A stretch of DNA of 64,000 nt from Streptococcus sp. SPS1 (GTDB taxonomy: Bacteria > Bacillota > Bacilli > Lactobacillales > Streptococcaceae), in NCBI RefSeq assembly GCF_030439915.1, contig NZ_JAQFJG010000003.1, positions 62,001-126,000 on the forward strand. Direction: 5' to 3'. The position numbers and the translations under genes were made by a program. Positions 16,618 to 25,553 of the stretch are shown here, one piece after another. Numbering within the stretch: the first letter of the stretch is position 1; each line of letters starts with the position of its first letter. A model generated the notes under the pieces. That model was not told the origin of the DNA. It made no database searches and saw only the letters and a program-made list of their open reading frames with translations.

Positions 16618-18606
16618 ATGTTTCGATTAACCAATAAGTTAGCGGTATCGAACTTGATTAAAAACCGCAAACTCTACTATCCTTTTGCGCTGGCTGTTCT
16701 TTTGGCAGTCACTGTCACCTATCTCTTTTACTCTCTAACTTTCAATCCCAAGATTGCTGAAATCCGTGGAGGAAACACCATTCAAGCTACTCTAGGATTT
16801 GGTATGTTTGTCGTCACCCTTGCGTCAGCCATTATCGTCCTCTATGCCAATAGTTTTGTTATGAAAAACCGTTCCAAGGAACTGGGAATTTATGGCATGT
16901 TGGGCTTGGAGAAGCGCCATCTGATTAGTATGACCTTTAAGGAGTTAGTGGTATTTGGGATTCTAACTGTTGGAGCGGGTATCGGTATTGGAGCCTTGTT
17001 TGACAAGTTAATTTTCGCTTTCTTGCTCAAACTGATGAAATTGAAGGTTGAGCTGGTCGCTACCTTCCAGATGAAAGTTGTCATTGCAGTACTTGTTGTC
17101 TTTGGATTGATTTTCCTAGGCCTCATGTTCCTGAATGCCCTTCGAATCGCCCGTATGAATGCCCTTCAGCTCTCTCGTGAGAAAGCTAGTGGTGAGAAAA
17201 AAGGTCGTTTCCTACCTCTCCAAACGATTCTTGGTTCCATTAGTTTAGGGATTGGCTATTATCTTGCCCTTACGGTAAAAGATCCTCTTACAGCCCTAAC
17301 AACCTTCTTCCTAGCTGTTTTACTGGTTATCTTTGGTACCTATCTCTTGTTCAATGCAGGGATTACCGTTTTCCTCCAAATCTTAAAGAAAAACAAGAAA
17401 TACTATTACCAACCTAATAACCTCATCTCTGTTTCCAACTTGATTTTCCGTATGAAGAAAAATGCAGTTGGACTAGCAACCATCGCTATCTTGTCAACAA
17501 TGGTTTTGGTAACCATGTCAGCAGCGACAAGCATTTTCAATTCCGCAGAAAGCTTTAAAAAAGTTCTAAATCCTCATGATTTTGGAGTTTCAGGGCAAAA
17601 TGTTGAAAAAGAAGACTTGGATAAACTCTTGAGCCAGTTTGCAAGTGACAAAGGTTATAAGATTAAAGAAAAAGAAGTGTTTCGTTACACTTACTTCGGT
17701 GTTGCGAACCAAGAAGGAAATAAGTTAACCCTTTTTGAAAAAGGACAAAATCGTGTCCAACCCACAACAGTTTTCATGGTATTTGACCAAAAAGATTATG
17801 AAAATATGACTGGTCAAAAACTGTCTCTATCAGGAAATGAGGTCGGACTCTTTGCCAAGAATGAGGGAGTTAAAGAACAGAAAACTCTAATTCTGAATGA
17901 TCATCAATTTTCTGTCAAAGAAGAATTTAATAAAGATTTCATTGTGAACCACGTTCCAAATCAGTTTAATATTTTGACTGCTGATTACAATTATCTTGTT
18001 GTACCTGATTTACAAGCCTTTTTGGATCAATTCCCAGATTCGGCTATCTATAATCAGTTTTACGGTGGTATGAATGTAAATGCCAGTGAAGAAGAACAAC
18101 TCAAGGTCGCTGAGGAGTATGATAAATACCTCGATCAATTTAATGCTCAATTAAACACGGAAGGTAGCTATGTTTATGGTAGTAATTTATCAGATGCTAG
18201 TACTCAGATGAGTGCCCTCTTTGGTGGTGTCTTCTTTATCGGTATTTTCCTATCCATTATCTTTATGGTCGGAACTGTTCTGGTCATCTACTACAAGCAA
18301 ATTTCTGAAGGCTATGAAGACCGTGAGCGCTTTATTATCTTGCAGAAAGTTGGTTTAGATCAAAAGCAAATCAAGCAAACCATTAACAAACAGGTTTTAA
18401 CTGTTTTCTTCCTTCCTTTGCTCTTTGCCTTCCTACATCTAGCCTTTGCCTACCATATGCTTAGTCTGATTTTAAAAGTGATTGGTGTACTGGATACGAC
18501 TATGATGTTGATTGTGACCTTGTCTATCTGCGCTATCTTCCTCATCGCCTATGTGCTGATTTTCATGGTTACTTCAAGAAGTTATCGCAAGATTGTGCAA
18601 ATGTAA
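16618..18606 (+). CDS. BceB-type ABC transporter permease (FtsX family)
   Basis: A 662-residue permease with the BceB plan: one N-terminal helix, a three-helix group (to about 180), a further pair of groups, a large extracytoplasmic domain of about 200 residues (about 325-530), and a C-terminal three-helix FtsX group. That big loop is the hallmark of the peptide-sensing and detoxifying permeases. It begins one base after bceA's stop. The terminator at 18613 ends the operon. Substrate cannot be told from sequence. Confidence 0.88.
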   Translation: MFRLTNKLAVSNLIKNRKLYYPFALAVLLAVTVTYLFYSLTFNPKIAEIRGGNTIQATLGFGMFVVTLASAIIVLYANSFVMKNRSKELGIYGMLGLEKRHLISMTFKELVVFGILTVGAGIGIGALFDKLIFAFLLKLMKLKVELVATFQMKVVIAVLVVFGLIFLGLMFLNALRIARMNALQLSREKASGEKKGRFLPLQTILGSISLGIGYYLALTVKDPLTALTTFFLAVLLVIFGTYLLFNAGITVFLQILKKNKKYYYQPNNLISVSNLIFRMKKNAVGLATIAILSTMVLVTMSAATSIFNSAESFKKVLNPHDFGVSGQNVEKEDLDKLLSQFASDKGYKIKEKEVFRYTYFGVANQEGNKLTLFEKGQNRVQPTTVFMVFDQKDYENMTGQKLSLSGNEVGLFAKNEGVKEQKTLILNDHQFSVKEEFNKDFIVNHVPNQFNILTADYNYLVVPDLQAFLDQFPDSAIYNQFYGGMNVNASEEEQLKVAEEYDKYLDQFNAQLNTEGSYVYGSNLSDASTQMSALFGGVFFIGIFLSIIFMVGTVLVIYYKQISEGYEDRERFIILQKVGLDQKQIKQTINKQVLTVFFLPLLFAFLHLAFAYHMLSLILKVIGVLDTTMMLIVTLSICAIFLIAYVLIFMVTSRSYRKIVQM

Positions 18607-18612
18607 AAAAAG

Positions 18613-18642
18613 ATACCTCGACTTCAAAATCGAGGTATTTCT
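18613..18642 (+). terminator. rho-independent terminator of the bceAB-like operon
   Basis: ATACCTCGA, eight-base loop, TCGAGGTAT, then TTCTTG. Perfect nine-base stem, seven bases after the bceB stop. Confidence 0.8.
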
Positions 18643-18650
18643 TGTATTTT

Positions 18651-18890
18651 ATACTCAATGAAAATCAAAAAGCAAACTAGGAAGCTAGCCGCAGGTTGCT
18701 CAAAACACTGTTTTGAGGTTGTAGATAAAACTGACGAAGTCAGCTCAAAACACCGTTTTGAGGTTGTAGATAAGACTGACGAAGTCAGCTCAAAACACCG
18801 TTTTGAGGTTGCAGATAGAACTGACGAAGTCAGTAACATATCTACGGCAAGGCGAAGCTGACGTGGTTTGAAGAGATTTTCGAAGAGTAT
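18651..18890 (-). repeat. BOX element, boxA-boxB(x3)-boxC
   Basis: Read on the minus strand: boxA (the part matching the well-known BOX primer core, ACGGCAAGGCGAAGCTGACG on plus at about 18844-18863), then three 45-base boxB units (18698-18742, 18743-18787, 18788-18832 on plus), then boxC ending ATACTCAATG. Spacing of the units is exactly 45. The right end touches the stop codon of the metal transporter gene (18890-18892). BOX elements are short non-autonomous repeats, often transcribed as hairpins. Small ORFs across it are artefacts of the repeat. Confidence 0.93.
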
Positions 18891-19585
18891 TAAATGCTGA
18901 AAAGTTGTCCTAGCAGAAAGGTAACTCCCATAGTTAAGAGACCAATAGAAAGGTTCCGAATCATAGCTGTTTTGGTAGGTGCTTTTCCAAGTTTGGCACT
19001 AGTGTAACCAGTGAGAAGAAGGGCCACACCGACGATAAGGACAGTAGCAGGGATGCGGTATTCACTTGGGAAAATGGTTACTGAAAGCATTGGAGGCAAA
19101 CTTCCAAGGAAAAAGGCAACAAAACTAGAAATGGCAGCGTGCCAAGGATTGGTAAACTCTTCATACTCTATCCCATATTTTTCCTCTACCAAAGCCTTAA
19201 GCGGATTATTTAAAAAGGCTTTGTTGGTGAGAAGTTGGGCTGATGTTTCACATTCTCCATTTTGGATATAGGCAGCATCGAGGGACTTTTTAGCTAGTTC
19301 CATATCTTGGTCTAGCAAGAGTTTCTCACGCGCAACGGCCGCTTCCTCGGTATCTTTTTGAGTTGAAACGGATACATATTCTCCACCAGCCATTGAAAAG
19401 GCACCTGCCAAAATAGCTGCAAATCCTGATAAAAAGATAATCCAGATATTACTCGTAGCACTGGCAACCCCGATAACCACACCAGCAATGGAAATAATTC
19501 CATCATTAGCACCAAGAACACCCGCACGCAGGATATTTAAACGACCTGCAAAATTTGAATCGATTTCGTGATTTGTTTCTGACAT
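18890..19585 (-). CDS. VIT1/CCC1 family iron or manganese transporter
   Basis: A 231-residue membrane protein. Helix one region RAGVLGANDGIISIAGVVIGVA and the GGEYVSVSTQKD motif are typical of the VIT/CCC1 family; a charged cytoplasmic stretch (about 80-145) and three C-terminal helices follow. These proteins move Fe2+ or Mn2+ across the membrane. Start MSETNHEID at 19585 is preferred because AAAAAGGAGAATAGT precedes it; the open frame to 19711 has no ribosome site. A BOX element abuts its 3' end. Single-gene unit. Confidence 0.85.
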   Translation of the reverse strand: MSETNHEIDSNFAGRLNILRAGVLGANDGIISIAGVVIGVASATSNIWIIFLSGFAAILAGAFSMAGGEYVSVSTQKDTEEAAVAREKLLLDQDMELAKKSLDAAYIQNGECETSAQLLTNKAFLNNPLKALVEEKYGIEYEEFTNPWHAAISSFVAFFLGSLPPMLSVTIFPSEYRIPATVLIVGVALLLTGYTSAKLGKAPTKTAMIRNLSIGLLTMGVTFLLGQLFSI

Positions 19586-19721
19586 ACTATTCTCCTTTTT
19601 ATCCAGTATAAAGGAAAAATATAAGGAAATCAATCTTTTAAAAGTATCTGAAAAAAGTTGCACGATTTTAATGAAAAAGAGGAAAAAGCTTTTCTGTTTA
19701 AGCTTTATCAATAAAACATGC

Positions 19722-19727
19722 TATAAT
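19722..19727 (+). promoter_or_regulatory. extended -10 promoter of the two-component operon
   Basis: TGCTATAAT (the -10 hexamer at 19722-19727 with TG one base before) 22 bases ahead of the response regulator ATG; no good -35. Confidence 0.5.
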
Positions 19728-19749
19728 AGTTGCAGAAAGGTTGGTATTT

Positions 19750-20451
19750 ATGGCTAGGATATTGGTTATTGAAGACAATAGTGACATTCAAGAAATTTTG
19801 CGAACACTTCTTACTGAGGAACATGAGGTAATTCAAGCCTTTTCTGGTACAGAAGGAATCATGCGTTTTGACCAAGGGGGGATTGACCTCGTGTTGCTAG
19901 ATATCATGCTTCCTGGGAAAAATGGGGATCAGGTTTTAAAAGCCATCAGGGAACAAAGTCAAACTCCAGTCATTATGCTAACGGCTTTGAGCGATAAGAA
20001 GTTAATCAGTCAATACCTCTTAGACGGTGCAAATGATTACATAGTCAAACCTTTTGATTTGGATGAAGTCTTTGCCAGAGTTACTGTTCAATTACGTCAA
20101 AGCATAGAAAAACAGCCTATGGAAATAGAAAAAACTGAAAATCTGCCACAAAACTTGAAAAATATCCAGTTTGATGCAGAAAGTTTTGAAATCAAAAATA
20201 GTCAGGAAACGATTCGCCTTGCCAAGAAAGAATGCTTGATTCTCCAAACTCTCCTCAAACACCCTAAGAAAATATTTACCAAGGAAGAACTTTATGAATT
20301 GGTCTGGGAGGATAGCTATCTACCTGGAGATAATACCCTCAATACGCATTTGAGTAATCTTCGTAAAAAATTAAACCAGCTTGACCCAAATCAAGAATAT
20401 ATTGAAACCATCTGGGGAGTTGGGGTAAGATTAAAAGGAGACAAGCAATGA
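19750..20451 (+). CDS. OmpR/PhoB family response regulator
   Basis: A 233-residue regulator. Receiver domain with the acidic pair E8/D9 (VIEDN), phospho-acceptor D51 (LLDIMLPG) and the conserved lysine in YIVKPF; a linker of about 25 residues; then a winged-helix DNA-binding domain with LYELVWEDSYLPGDNTLNTHLSNLRKKL split over its recognition region and the typical IWGVGVRL end. ATG 19750 (MARILVIEDN) behind AGAAAGG is preferred over ATG 19741. Stop overlaps the kinase gene start by 4 bases. Probably controls the convergent BcrA-type transporter, by proximity only. Confidence 0.9.
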   Translation: MARILVIEDNSDIQEILRTLLTEEHEVIQAFSGTEGIMRFDQGGIDLVLLDIMLPGKNGDQVLKAIREQSQTPVIMLTALSDKKLISQYLLDGANDYIVKPFDLDEVFARVTVQLRQSIEKQPMEIEKTENLPQNLKNIQFDAESFEIKNSQETIRLAKKECLILQTLLKHPKKIFTKEELYELVWEDSYLPGDNTLNTHLSNLRKKLNQLDPNQEYIETIWGVGVRLKGDKQ

Positions 20452-21326
20452 CTTACATGATAATCTTTATCCTACTGGTACTCTTAATTATTTTATCGAT
20501 TGCATTGATTCGCTACCATCTAGCACTTAAAAACTTGAGTCAACAGATTGAAGACAAGATTCTCACGGGTAGTATGAAAAGAGTCGGAGTCAACATTTTT
20601 TCCAAACATTTTTTACAACTCTACCAGCAAATTGAAAATCTATTTCAAGAAGTGGAACAATCTCGGTTGGTGATGAAAAGGGAAAAACAGACTCTGGATA
20701 TGGCCATCAGCAATATCGCTCATGATATTCGAACCCCTTTGACTATCGCTTCAGGTTACACCCAACAATTGATAAAGTCTCCTGAAAACCAAGCAGAAAC
20801 CTTACAAAAAATAGCCCAGCATCTTGATTTAGTTTCTAAACGTTTGGAGGCTCTCCTAGAATACCGTCGGTTGATGGAAGGAGCTGTCAAACCGAAACTG
20901 GAAGAAGTGGACCTTTCAGCTTTTATCACCAAGAAGACTCTGGCTTATTATGATGTTTTTCAGGCTGCAAATATCACGCTTGATTTTAAGGTTGAAGCTG
21001 GTTTAAAAACGAGGACCGATGAAGACTTGCTGGATCGAATTTTACAAAATTTGCTTGGAAATGTCCTCAAACATGGTAAGGAAGAAGCACGGCTATCTTT
21101 GAGAAAGGAACAGGAACAGCTTGTCTTAGAGATTGCAAACCTTGTCAAACAACCCATCAAAAAAATAGAAAATCTCAGCAATCGTTTTTATTCTGAAAAT
21201 CTATCTGATACGGAAGAATCCTCTGGTTTAGGCCTTTATATCACTGAGGAATTATGCCATCTTCTCAGTGCAGAGATGGAACTAAGCACAGATGGGCAGT
21301 GGTTGTCGGTTTTCATTTACTTTTAA
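20448..21326 (+). CDS. sensor histidine kinase with a minimal membrane anchor
   Basis: A 292-residue kinase: one N-terminal membrane helix (about 3-21) and no extracytoplasmic domain, a coiled linker, HisKA with H92 in NIAHDIRTPLT, and an HATPase domain with N in LLGNVLKHG and the SSGLGLYI G-box. Lack of a sensor domain suggests that it senses through membrane or partner proteins, as kinases tied to antimicrobial-peptide transporters do. Overlaps the regulator by 4 bases. A convergent terminator separates it from the ABC transporter on the other strand. Confidence 0.88.
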   Translation: MTYMIIFILLVLLIILSIALIRYHLALKNLSQQIEDKILTGSMKRVGVNIFSKHFLQLYQQIENLFQEVEQSRLVMKREKQTLDMAISNIAHDIRTPLTIASGYTQQLIKSPENQAETLQKIAQHLDLVSKRLEALLEYRRLMEGAVKPKLEEVDLSAFITKKTLAYYDVFQAANITLDFKVEAGLKTRTDEDLLDRILQNLLGNVLKHGKEEARLSLRKEQEQLVLEIANLVKQPIKKIENLSNRFYSENLSDTEESSGLGLYITEELCHLLSAEMELSTDGQWLSVFIYF

Positions 21327-21334
21327 CGAAAGAA

Positions 21335-21366
21335 ACCTCCTCTGTAGGCTAGAGGAGGTCGTTTTA
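21335..21366. terminator. bidirectional terminator
   Basis: ACCTCCTCT, 7-base loop, AGAGGAGGT (21335-21359), then CGTTTTATT; a matching A-run lies on the other side. Between the kinase gene and the convergent permease gene. Confidence 0.8.
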
Positions 21367-22119
21367 TTATAGACTTTTCTTTTTGAAAACTGCCAGTCCA
21401 CTTAGATTAAAGATTAGAATAACAGCTAAGGTAACTATAAGGGTATAGAAAATGGATTCACTATTAGCAGTCATAGCATAGAAAAACTGCAATGATAAAT
21501 ATGGCAAAATTTTGATACTTGGGAAGATGAGCATTGGCATAGAAAGTAAGATAGAGCTGACCAAATAGCCAATAAATACTGCAAGATAAGAATGACTAAC
21601 ATAGAGGATGAAGGAAACAATGGAAAGCCAAGCAAGGAGGCAAAGGAATTGAAGGGAAATGGTTATCAGTAGATTGCCGATAAAGCCATCAGGCATAGTT
21701 CCAAATCCATTTAAGATAGTTGCTGGAATAAAGGCAATCACAAGGCTGATGATAACTTGCAAGAGTGCAATACAAGTCAATACAAAGGCTTTGGCAAGGA
21801 AAAACTCGGTACGAGAAACACCCACTGTTAAATTATTTTTATAGAGTTTGCCGATTAAATCAACTCCAAGAACGAGGCAGGCTAGGACTATGCAGAGAAA
21901 AACGAGGTTTGAACCTTGACTAGATGCGTTGATCAGGGCTTGTACACCGTCCCAACCATGGGTTGGAATGTCTGGCTCTTCTGTATTGATTGCCATCAGA
22001 TGGCCAGTAGCCCCAAAAACAGCCCCCATTAACATGAGTACAAAGAGAATGAATTCTGTAATCCAGAATCCTTTGGAACGGAAAAGACGGTAAAAGTCTG
22101 CTTGAATGGTATGTATCAT
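21367..22119 (-). CDS. ABC-2 family permease (bacitracin/lantibiotic-type)
   Basis: A 250-residue membrane protein with six helices and a first extracytoplasmic loop of about 45 residues, as in BcrB/NatB/lantibiotic-immunity permeases. Starts with IQADFYRLFRSKGFW, the common N-terminal amphipathic stretch of the group. It follows the ATPase gene by 10 bases on the minus strand, so the pair form one operon. It probably exports or shields against a membrane-active peptide; the convergent two-component genes are plausible regulators. Confidence 0.82.
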   Translation of the reverse strand: MIHTIQADFYRLFRSKGFWITEFILFVLMLMGAVFGATGHLMAINTEEPDIPTHGWDGVQALINASSQGSNLVFLCIVLACLVLGVDLIGKLYKNNLTVGVSRTEFFLAKAFVLTCIALLQVIISLVIAFIPATILNGFGTMPDGFIGNLLITISLQFLCLLAWLSIVSFILYVSHSYLAVFIGYLVSSILLSMPMLIFPSIKILPYLSLQFFYAMTANSESIFYTLIVTLAVILIFNLSGLAVFKKKSL

Positions 22120-22129
22120 GATTTTTCTC

Positions 22130-23038
22130 CTATTGAACCAATTGAGTGAAATATTCTTCTAGGTTTTGACGGGCATAGTAAATCTCGTCAATGGCAACAT
22201 CTGCCAAGGTTAATTCCTTAAGAATCTGTTTGACATCTTGTTCCTGACCAAAGATATGAATTTCGTTTTCAGGATTGACAACCTTGAACTGGAGTTGGAT
22301 TTGTTCTTTCAATACTTGACAAGCTCTCTCTTGATCAGCTGTCTTAAGAACAATGTAATCCTCACTTAGTGTTTCAAATTCAGCTTTGCTGATTTCACGG
22401 ATAATCTTGCCTTGATCTAAAATACCAAAGCGATTTGCTAGGAGATAAAGTTCTGACAAGATATGGCTAGAGATGAGAATGGTGATCCCTTTTTCTTGAT
22501 TGAGCCGTTGAATCATGAGTCGAAATTCTTTGATACCGATTGGATCGAGACCGTTGATAGGTTCATCTAAAATCAGGAAGTCTGGTTTAGATAGAAGGGC
22601 AATGGCGATCCCAAGTCTTTGTTTCATTCCTAGCGAGAAATCACGAAAGAATTTTTTACCTGTATCTGCCAAACCTACATAGTCCAGGGTTTCACGAATG
22701 ACTTGATCAGCATTTGGAATATGCCGAATCATACAGTAATATTTCAGATTTTGATAAGCTGTTAAGTGATTATGAGCTACAGGTGATTCGATAACAGAAC
22801 CTACTCGAGATAGAGACTTGCTCCACTCATTTTCCGTTTTGCTGGAGAAGAGGGAAACAGTTCCTTTATCCGCAAAAAGTAGTTGCGTAATAATTTTTAT
22901 CAAGGTGGTCTTCCCAGCTCCGTTCTTCCCGATAAGTCCATAAATATCTCCCTCTCTTATCGTTAGATGAAGATCCTGAAGAATAGCTTGTTTGGCAAAG
23001 TTTTTGGACAATCCATGAATGTCAAGTACTGTTTTCAT
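22130..23038 (-). CDS. ABC transporter ATPase, BcrA/lantibiotic immunity type
   Basis: A 302-residue ATPase from ATG 23038 (AGGAGAGAATC before it). Walker A GKNGAGKTT (about 38-46), signature FSLGMKQRLGIA (variant of LSGGQ), Walker B FLILDEPINGLDP with N where T is usual, H-switch SSHILSEL. A C-terminal extension of about 85 residues is typical of BcrA. The frame runs on to 23107 without a ribosome site. Forms a transporter with the permease encoded 10 bases downstream. Confidence 0.87.
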   Translation of the reverse strand: MKTVLDIHGLSKNFAKQAILQDLHLTIREGDIYGLIGKNGAGKTTLIKIITQLLFADKGTVSLFSSKTENEWSKSLSRVGSVIESPVAHNHLTAYQNLKYYCMIRHIPNADQVIRETLDYVGLADTGKKFFRDFSLGMKQRLGIAIALLSKPDFLILDEPINGLDPIGIKEFRLMIQRLNQEKGITILISSHILSELYLLANRFGILDQGKIIREISKAEFETLSEDYIVLKTADQERACQVLKEQIQLQFKVVNPENEIHIFGQEQDVKQILKELTLADVAIDEIYYARQNLEEYFTQLVQ

Positions 23039-23147
23039 GATTCTCTCCTTTTGATTTATTTTGATAATTTTAGTATAAAGCATAGAAATCAAAGAAAGCT
23101 CAAGCATTTCTAAAGAGTTTCTAAAGTTTTAGGAATTCTTAAATATC

Positions 23148-23173
23148 AAAACCCAGTTGATATGAACTGGGCT
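23148..23173 (-). terminator. rho-independent terminator of the Cof-type phosphatase gene
   Basis: On the minus strand GCCCAGTT, six-base loop, AACTGGGTTTTG, just past the phosphatase stop. Confidence 0.75.
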
Positions 23174-23179
23174 TCTTAA

Positions 23180-23989
23180 TTATAAAATATATTTCTCAAT
23201 CGCACGCGCAACGCCGTCTTCTTCGTTGCTGACTGTAACAGCATCCGCAAGAGATTTGACATGGTCACTAGCATTTCCCATAGCAATACCGAGGCCGGCA
23301 AACTGGAGCATTTCAATGTCGTTATTGGCATCGCCCATGGCCATAATCTCTGAGGAATCAATTTTCAAAATATCTGCTAGTCGAGAAAGAGCAGTAGCCT
23401 TTGTCGTACCAAGTGGCATAGCTTCATAAATGACAGGCTGCGAACGAACTCCACTGAATCGTTGGCAGAGTTCTGTAGCAAAACGCTCTTCAAAATCGTC
23501 TGTTTGGCTCTCTGTCCCCAAAAACATACCTTGGAACATACGGTACTTGCCACTAGTCGCTTTCTCAAGGGAAATTTCAGTCAGGTCTGAAAAGACTAGT
23601 TTAGCATCATTTTCAATGACTTGATTGGGCTTGCCACCGAGGACAAAATAGTGTTCCTCATCAAAAAGAGTCAACTGAACATCACTTTTTTCAGCTAGGT
23701 CATAGAGGTATTCGATGTCTGCAGGACTAAGTTCTTGCCAGTCAACTAGTCCCCAGTCACTTGTCTGGTGAGTTGAACAACCGTTGTTAACAATGACATA
23801 TTCATTCTGGAGGTCTAGCCCCAGTTTTTGATAGTAGGGGAGGACACCAAACAGCGGGCGACCTGTACAGAGAACCAGTTTGACACCTTTTTCAATGGCT
23901 TGGTGAATAGCAGTAATATGAGCTGGTGGGATTTCCTTGGCTTCATTGAGGAGGGTTCCGTCCATATCCAAGGCTAGTAGTTTAATCAT
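23180..23989 (-). CDS. Cof-type HAD-superfamily sugar phosphatase
   Basis: A 269-residue cytoplasmic enzyme from ATG 23989 (GAAGGAAGACCT before it). Motif I LALDMDGTLL, motif II LCTGRP, the cap domain in the middle, lysine of motif III in GTTKATAL, and motif IV GDANNDIEML; this is the Cof/YidA (HAD-IIB) layout. Members dephosphorylate sugar phosphates or FMN-like compounds; the exact substrate cannot be read. The open frame up to 24178 has no ribosome site and crosses a repeat shared with 31081-31133. Single-gene unit with its own terminator. Confidence 0.87.
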   Translation of the reverse strand: MIKLLALDMDGTLLNEAKEIPPAHITAIHQAIEKGVKLVLCTGRPLFGVLPYYQKLGLDLQNEYVIVNNGCSTHQTSDWGLVDWQELSPADIEYLYDLAEKSDVQLTLFDEEHYFVLGGKPNQVIENDAKLVFSDLTEISLEKATSGKYRMFQGMFLGTESQTDDFEERFATELCQRFSGVRSQPVIYEAMPLGTTKATALSRLADILKIDSSEIMAMGDANNDIEMLQFAGLGIAMGNASDHVKSLADAVTVSNEEDGVARAIEKYIL

Positions 23990-24047
23990 AGGTCTTCCTT
24001 CTTTATCTTTTGGTATTATTATAGCATATTTTGGAGGAAAGGAGGAG

Positions 24048-24100
24048 GAATTATTTTCGTAGTTAAATAAAGCCAATGAAATCAATACTTTAGAGATAGT
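24048..24100. repeat. 53-base direct repeat, left copy
   Basis: Identical at 52 of 53 positions to 31081-31133, in the same orientation, starting GAATTATTTTCGTAG. The two copies bracket the truncated IS110 gene, the large surface protein gene and a 75-base hairpin. Origin unknown; see findings. Confidence 0.85.
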
Positions 24101-24191
24101 GCAAGTTTGAAAAAAATAAAAATTAGTTGATTTATTATTTATCCTAATTTTGTGCACACTAAAAAGAGGTCTTGACACCTAAATTTTAAAA

Positions 24192-25330
24192 TTAAAGCAC
24201 GTTGAATCCGTGCTGTTGTGCGAAGCGAACGGCATCTTGGACAGACATTGTCTTATCAGGATTTCTTATTTCTGTAAGACCTTGTAATCTTGGATTATAA
24301 CTCTCCTGTTTTAAAAGTACGTGGTAGATGGCAACCAATAATCTGCGACAGATAGCGATGATAGCTTTTCGATGCCCCCGTCGTTTCTTGAGTTTGAGAT
24401 ATTTATTTCGTAATTCAGGGTGCTTCTCTGATTTAACCACGGCGTTAGCTATTTGAACAAGAAAAGGTTTGAGATAGTGACCACCTTTCGAAATACGAGT
24501 AGAAAATTTCTTTCCTGCACTTTCATTGTTGGCAGGAACTAATCCGCCCCAAGAACAAAGTTTACCTACAGTACTAAAGACAGTCATATCAGCTCCGATT
24601 TCAGAGATAATTCTGAGGGCAGATAGTTCCTCTTTGAAACCAGGCACGGTTTGGATTAACTTGACCTGTTCTTGGTATTCTTGTCCGAGTTTCCGAATCA
24701 TGGTTTCTAAATCTTCTTTACAGACGGCAAGAGCATCATAGTGTTCCTTGATGGTTCTGATTTTCTCATCTTGTTTAGGTGTCACCTCCCCCTCGATAGC
24801 GATTTTCAAGTCCTGCACCTTATCCTTCATTCGCTTGTGAACCAACTGTTCAATGTTTGGTTTGTCCTCTGGATTGTCAAGGATGCTTTGAATAATAGCC
24901 TGAGCACTTTTTCCGAACACGTCGGAAATGACACTTGCAATCTGAAGATTAGACCAAGTCAGACAGTTCTGGTAACGATTTTTCTCGCTGACTTGAAGTT
25001 GTGTTAATTTCATGCGATAGCGAAACAGGTCTCGAAGCTGTCTAATTTTAAGAGGTGGGATAAAGCTAGAAGCAACTAAATCATGCTTGAAGAGGTCGGC
25101 TATCCACTGGGCATCTTTCTTGTCGGTCTTCTTTCCTCTGATAGCCTTGACATACTTGGGGTGAGCCAAGCAAATCTTGCAGGATTTTTCGAGGATATTG
25201 AAGACAGGAATCCAATATTTATCGGTAGATTCCATACAGACATCAAAGCAAGAATAGTATTCTAGCCAGTCTCGTAGCTGTACTAACCCATTTGTAAAAG
25301 TTGAGAAACGTTTACGATGGTAGCTTGTGA
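24192..25330 (-). pseudogene. IS110 family transposase, 5'-truncated
   Basis: From MESTDKYWIPVFN (ATG at 25235) the frame runs 347 codons with the IS110 features: the DEDD-type N-terminal half, a long helical linker, and the C-terminal Transposase_20 part (GADMTVFSTVGKL, CSWGGLVPANNESAGKKF). Reading back through the start the frame stays open for about 37 codons (HRKRFSTFTNGLVQLRDWLEYY), which clearly belongs to the protein, then meets a stop at about 25362-25364. The first catalytic aspartate block (xGIDVSK-like, some 15-20 residues) is missing, so the enzyme should be dead and the element's 5' end lost. No flanking inverted repeats are expected for this family. Confidence 0.85.
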
Positions 25331-25379
25331 GGGGAATTATAAAAATAGCTGTAATTTACTATGAAAATTATAGTTTCAC

Positions 25380-25408
25380 ATGACATTTTTTAGGAAAAGG
25401 TGTATACT
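25380..25408 (+). promoter_or_regulatory. promoter of the large surface protein gene
   Basis: ATGACA (25380-25385), 17 bases, TATACT (25403-25408). The expected start near 25415 gives a leader of about 140 bases. The leader holds a possible 17-codon ORF (25439-25492, weak ribosome site) and a run of eight Gs. Confidence 0.55.
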
Positions 25409-25501
25409 AGTAAGGCAATATTAATTGTTTTTTAAGAGATGATGAAAATTACAATTTTAGGCTTAAAAATTGAACCTTCCTTTAAATACTAAAATATTTA
25501 A

Positions 25502-25509
25502 GGGGGGGG
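25502..25509 (+). repeat. homopolymer tract of eight G in the leader of the surface protein gene
   Basis: Eight consecutive G in a region otherwise almost G-free, 44 bases before the chosen ATG. GGGTA at its 3' end can pair with TACCC at about 25521-25526. Such tracts slip in replication and can switch or tune expression. Confidence 0.8.
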
Positions 25510-25553
25510 TATTTTTATAAGTACCCATTTGTAAAAAAGAAATGAGGATGAAA

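Noticed and set aside
18698-18832. 45-base tandem repeats resembling a CRISPR array
   Set aside because: Units are contiguous without spacers and match boxB of BOX elements; no cas genes.
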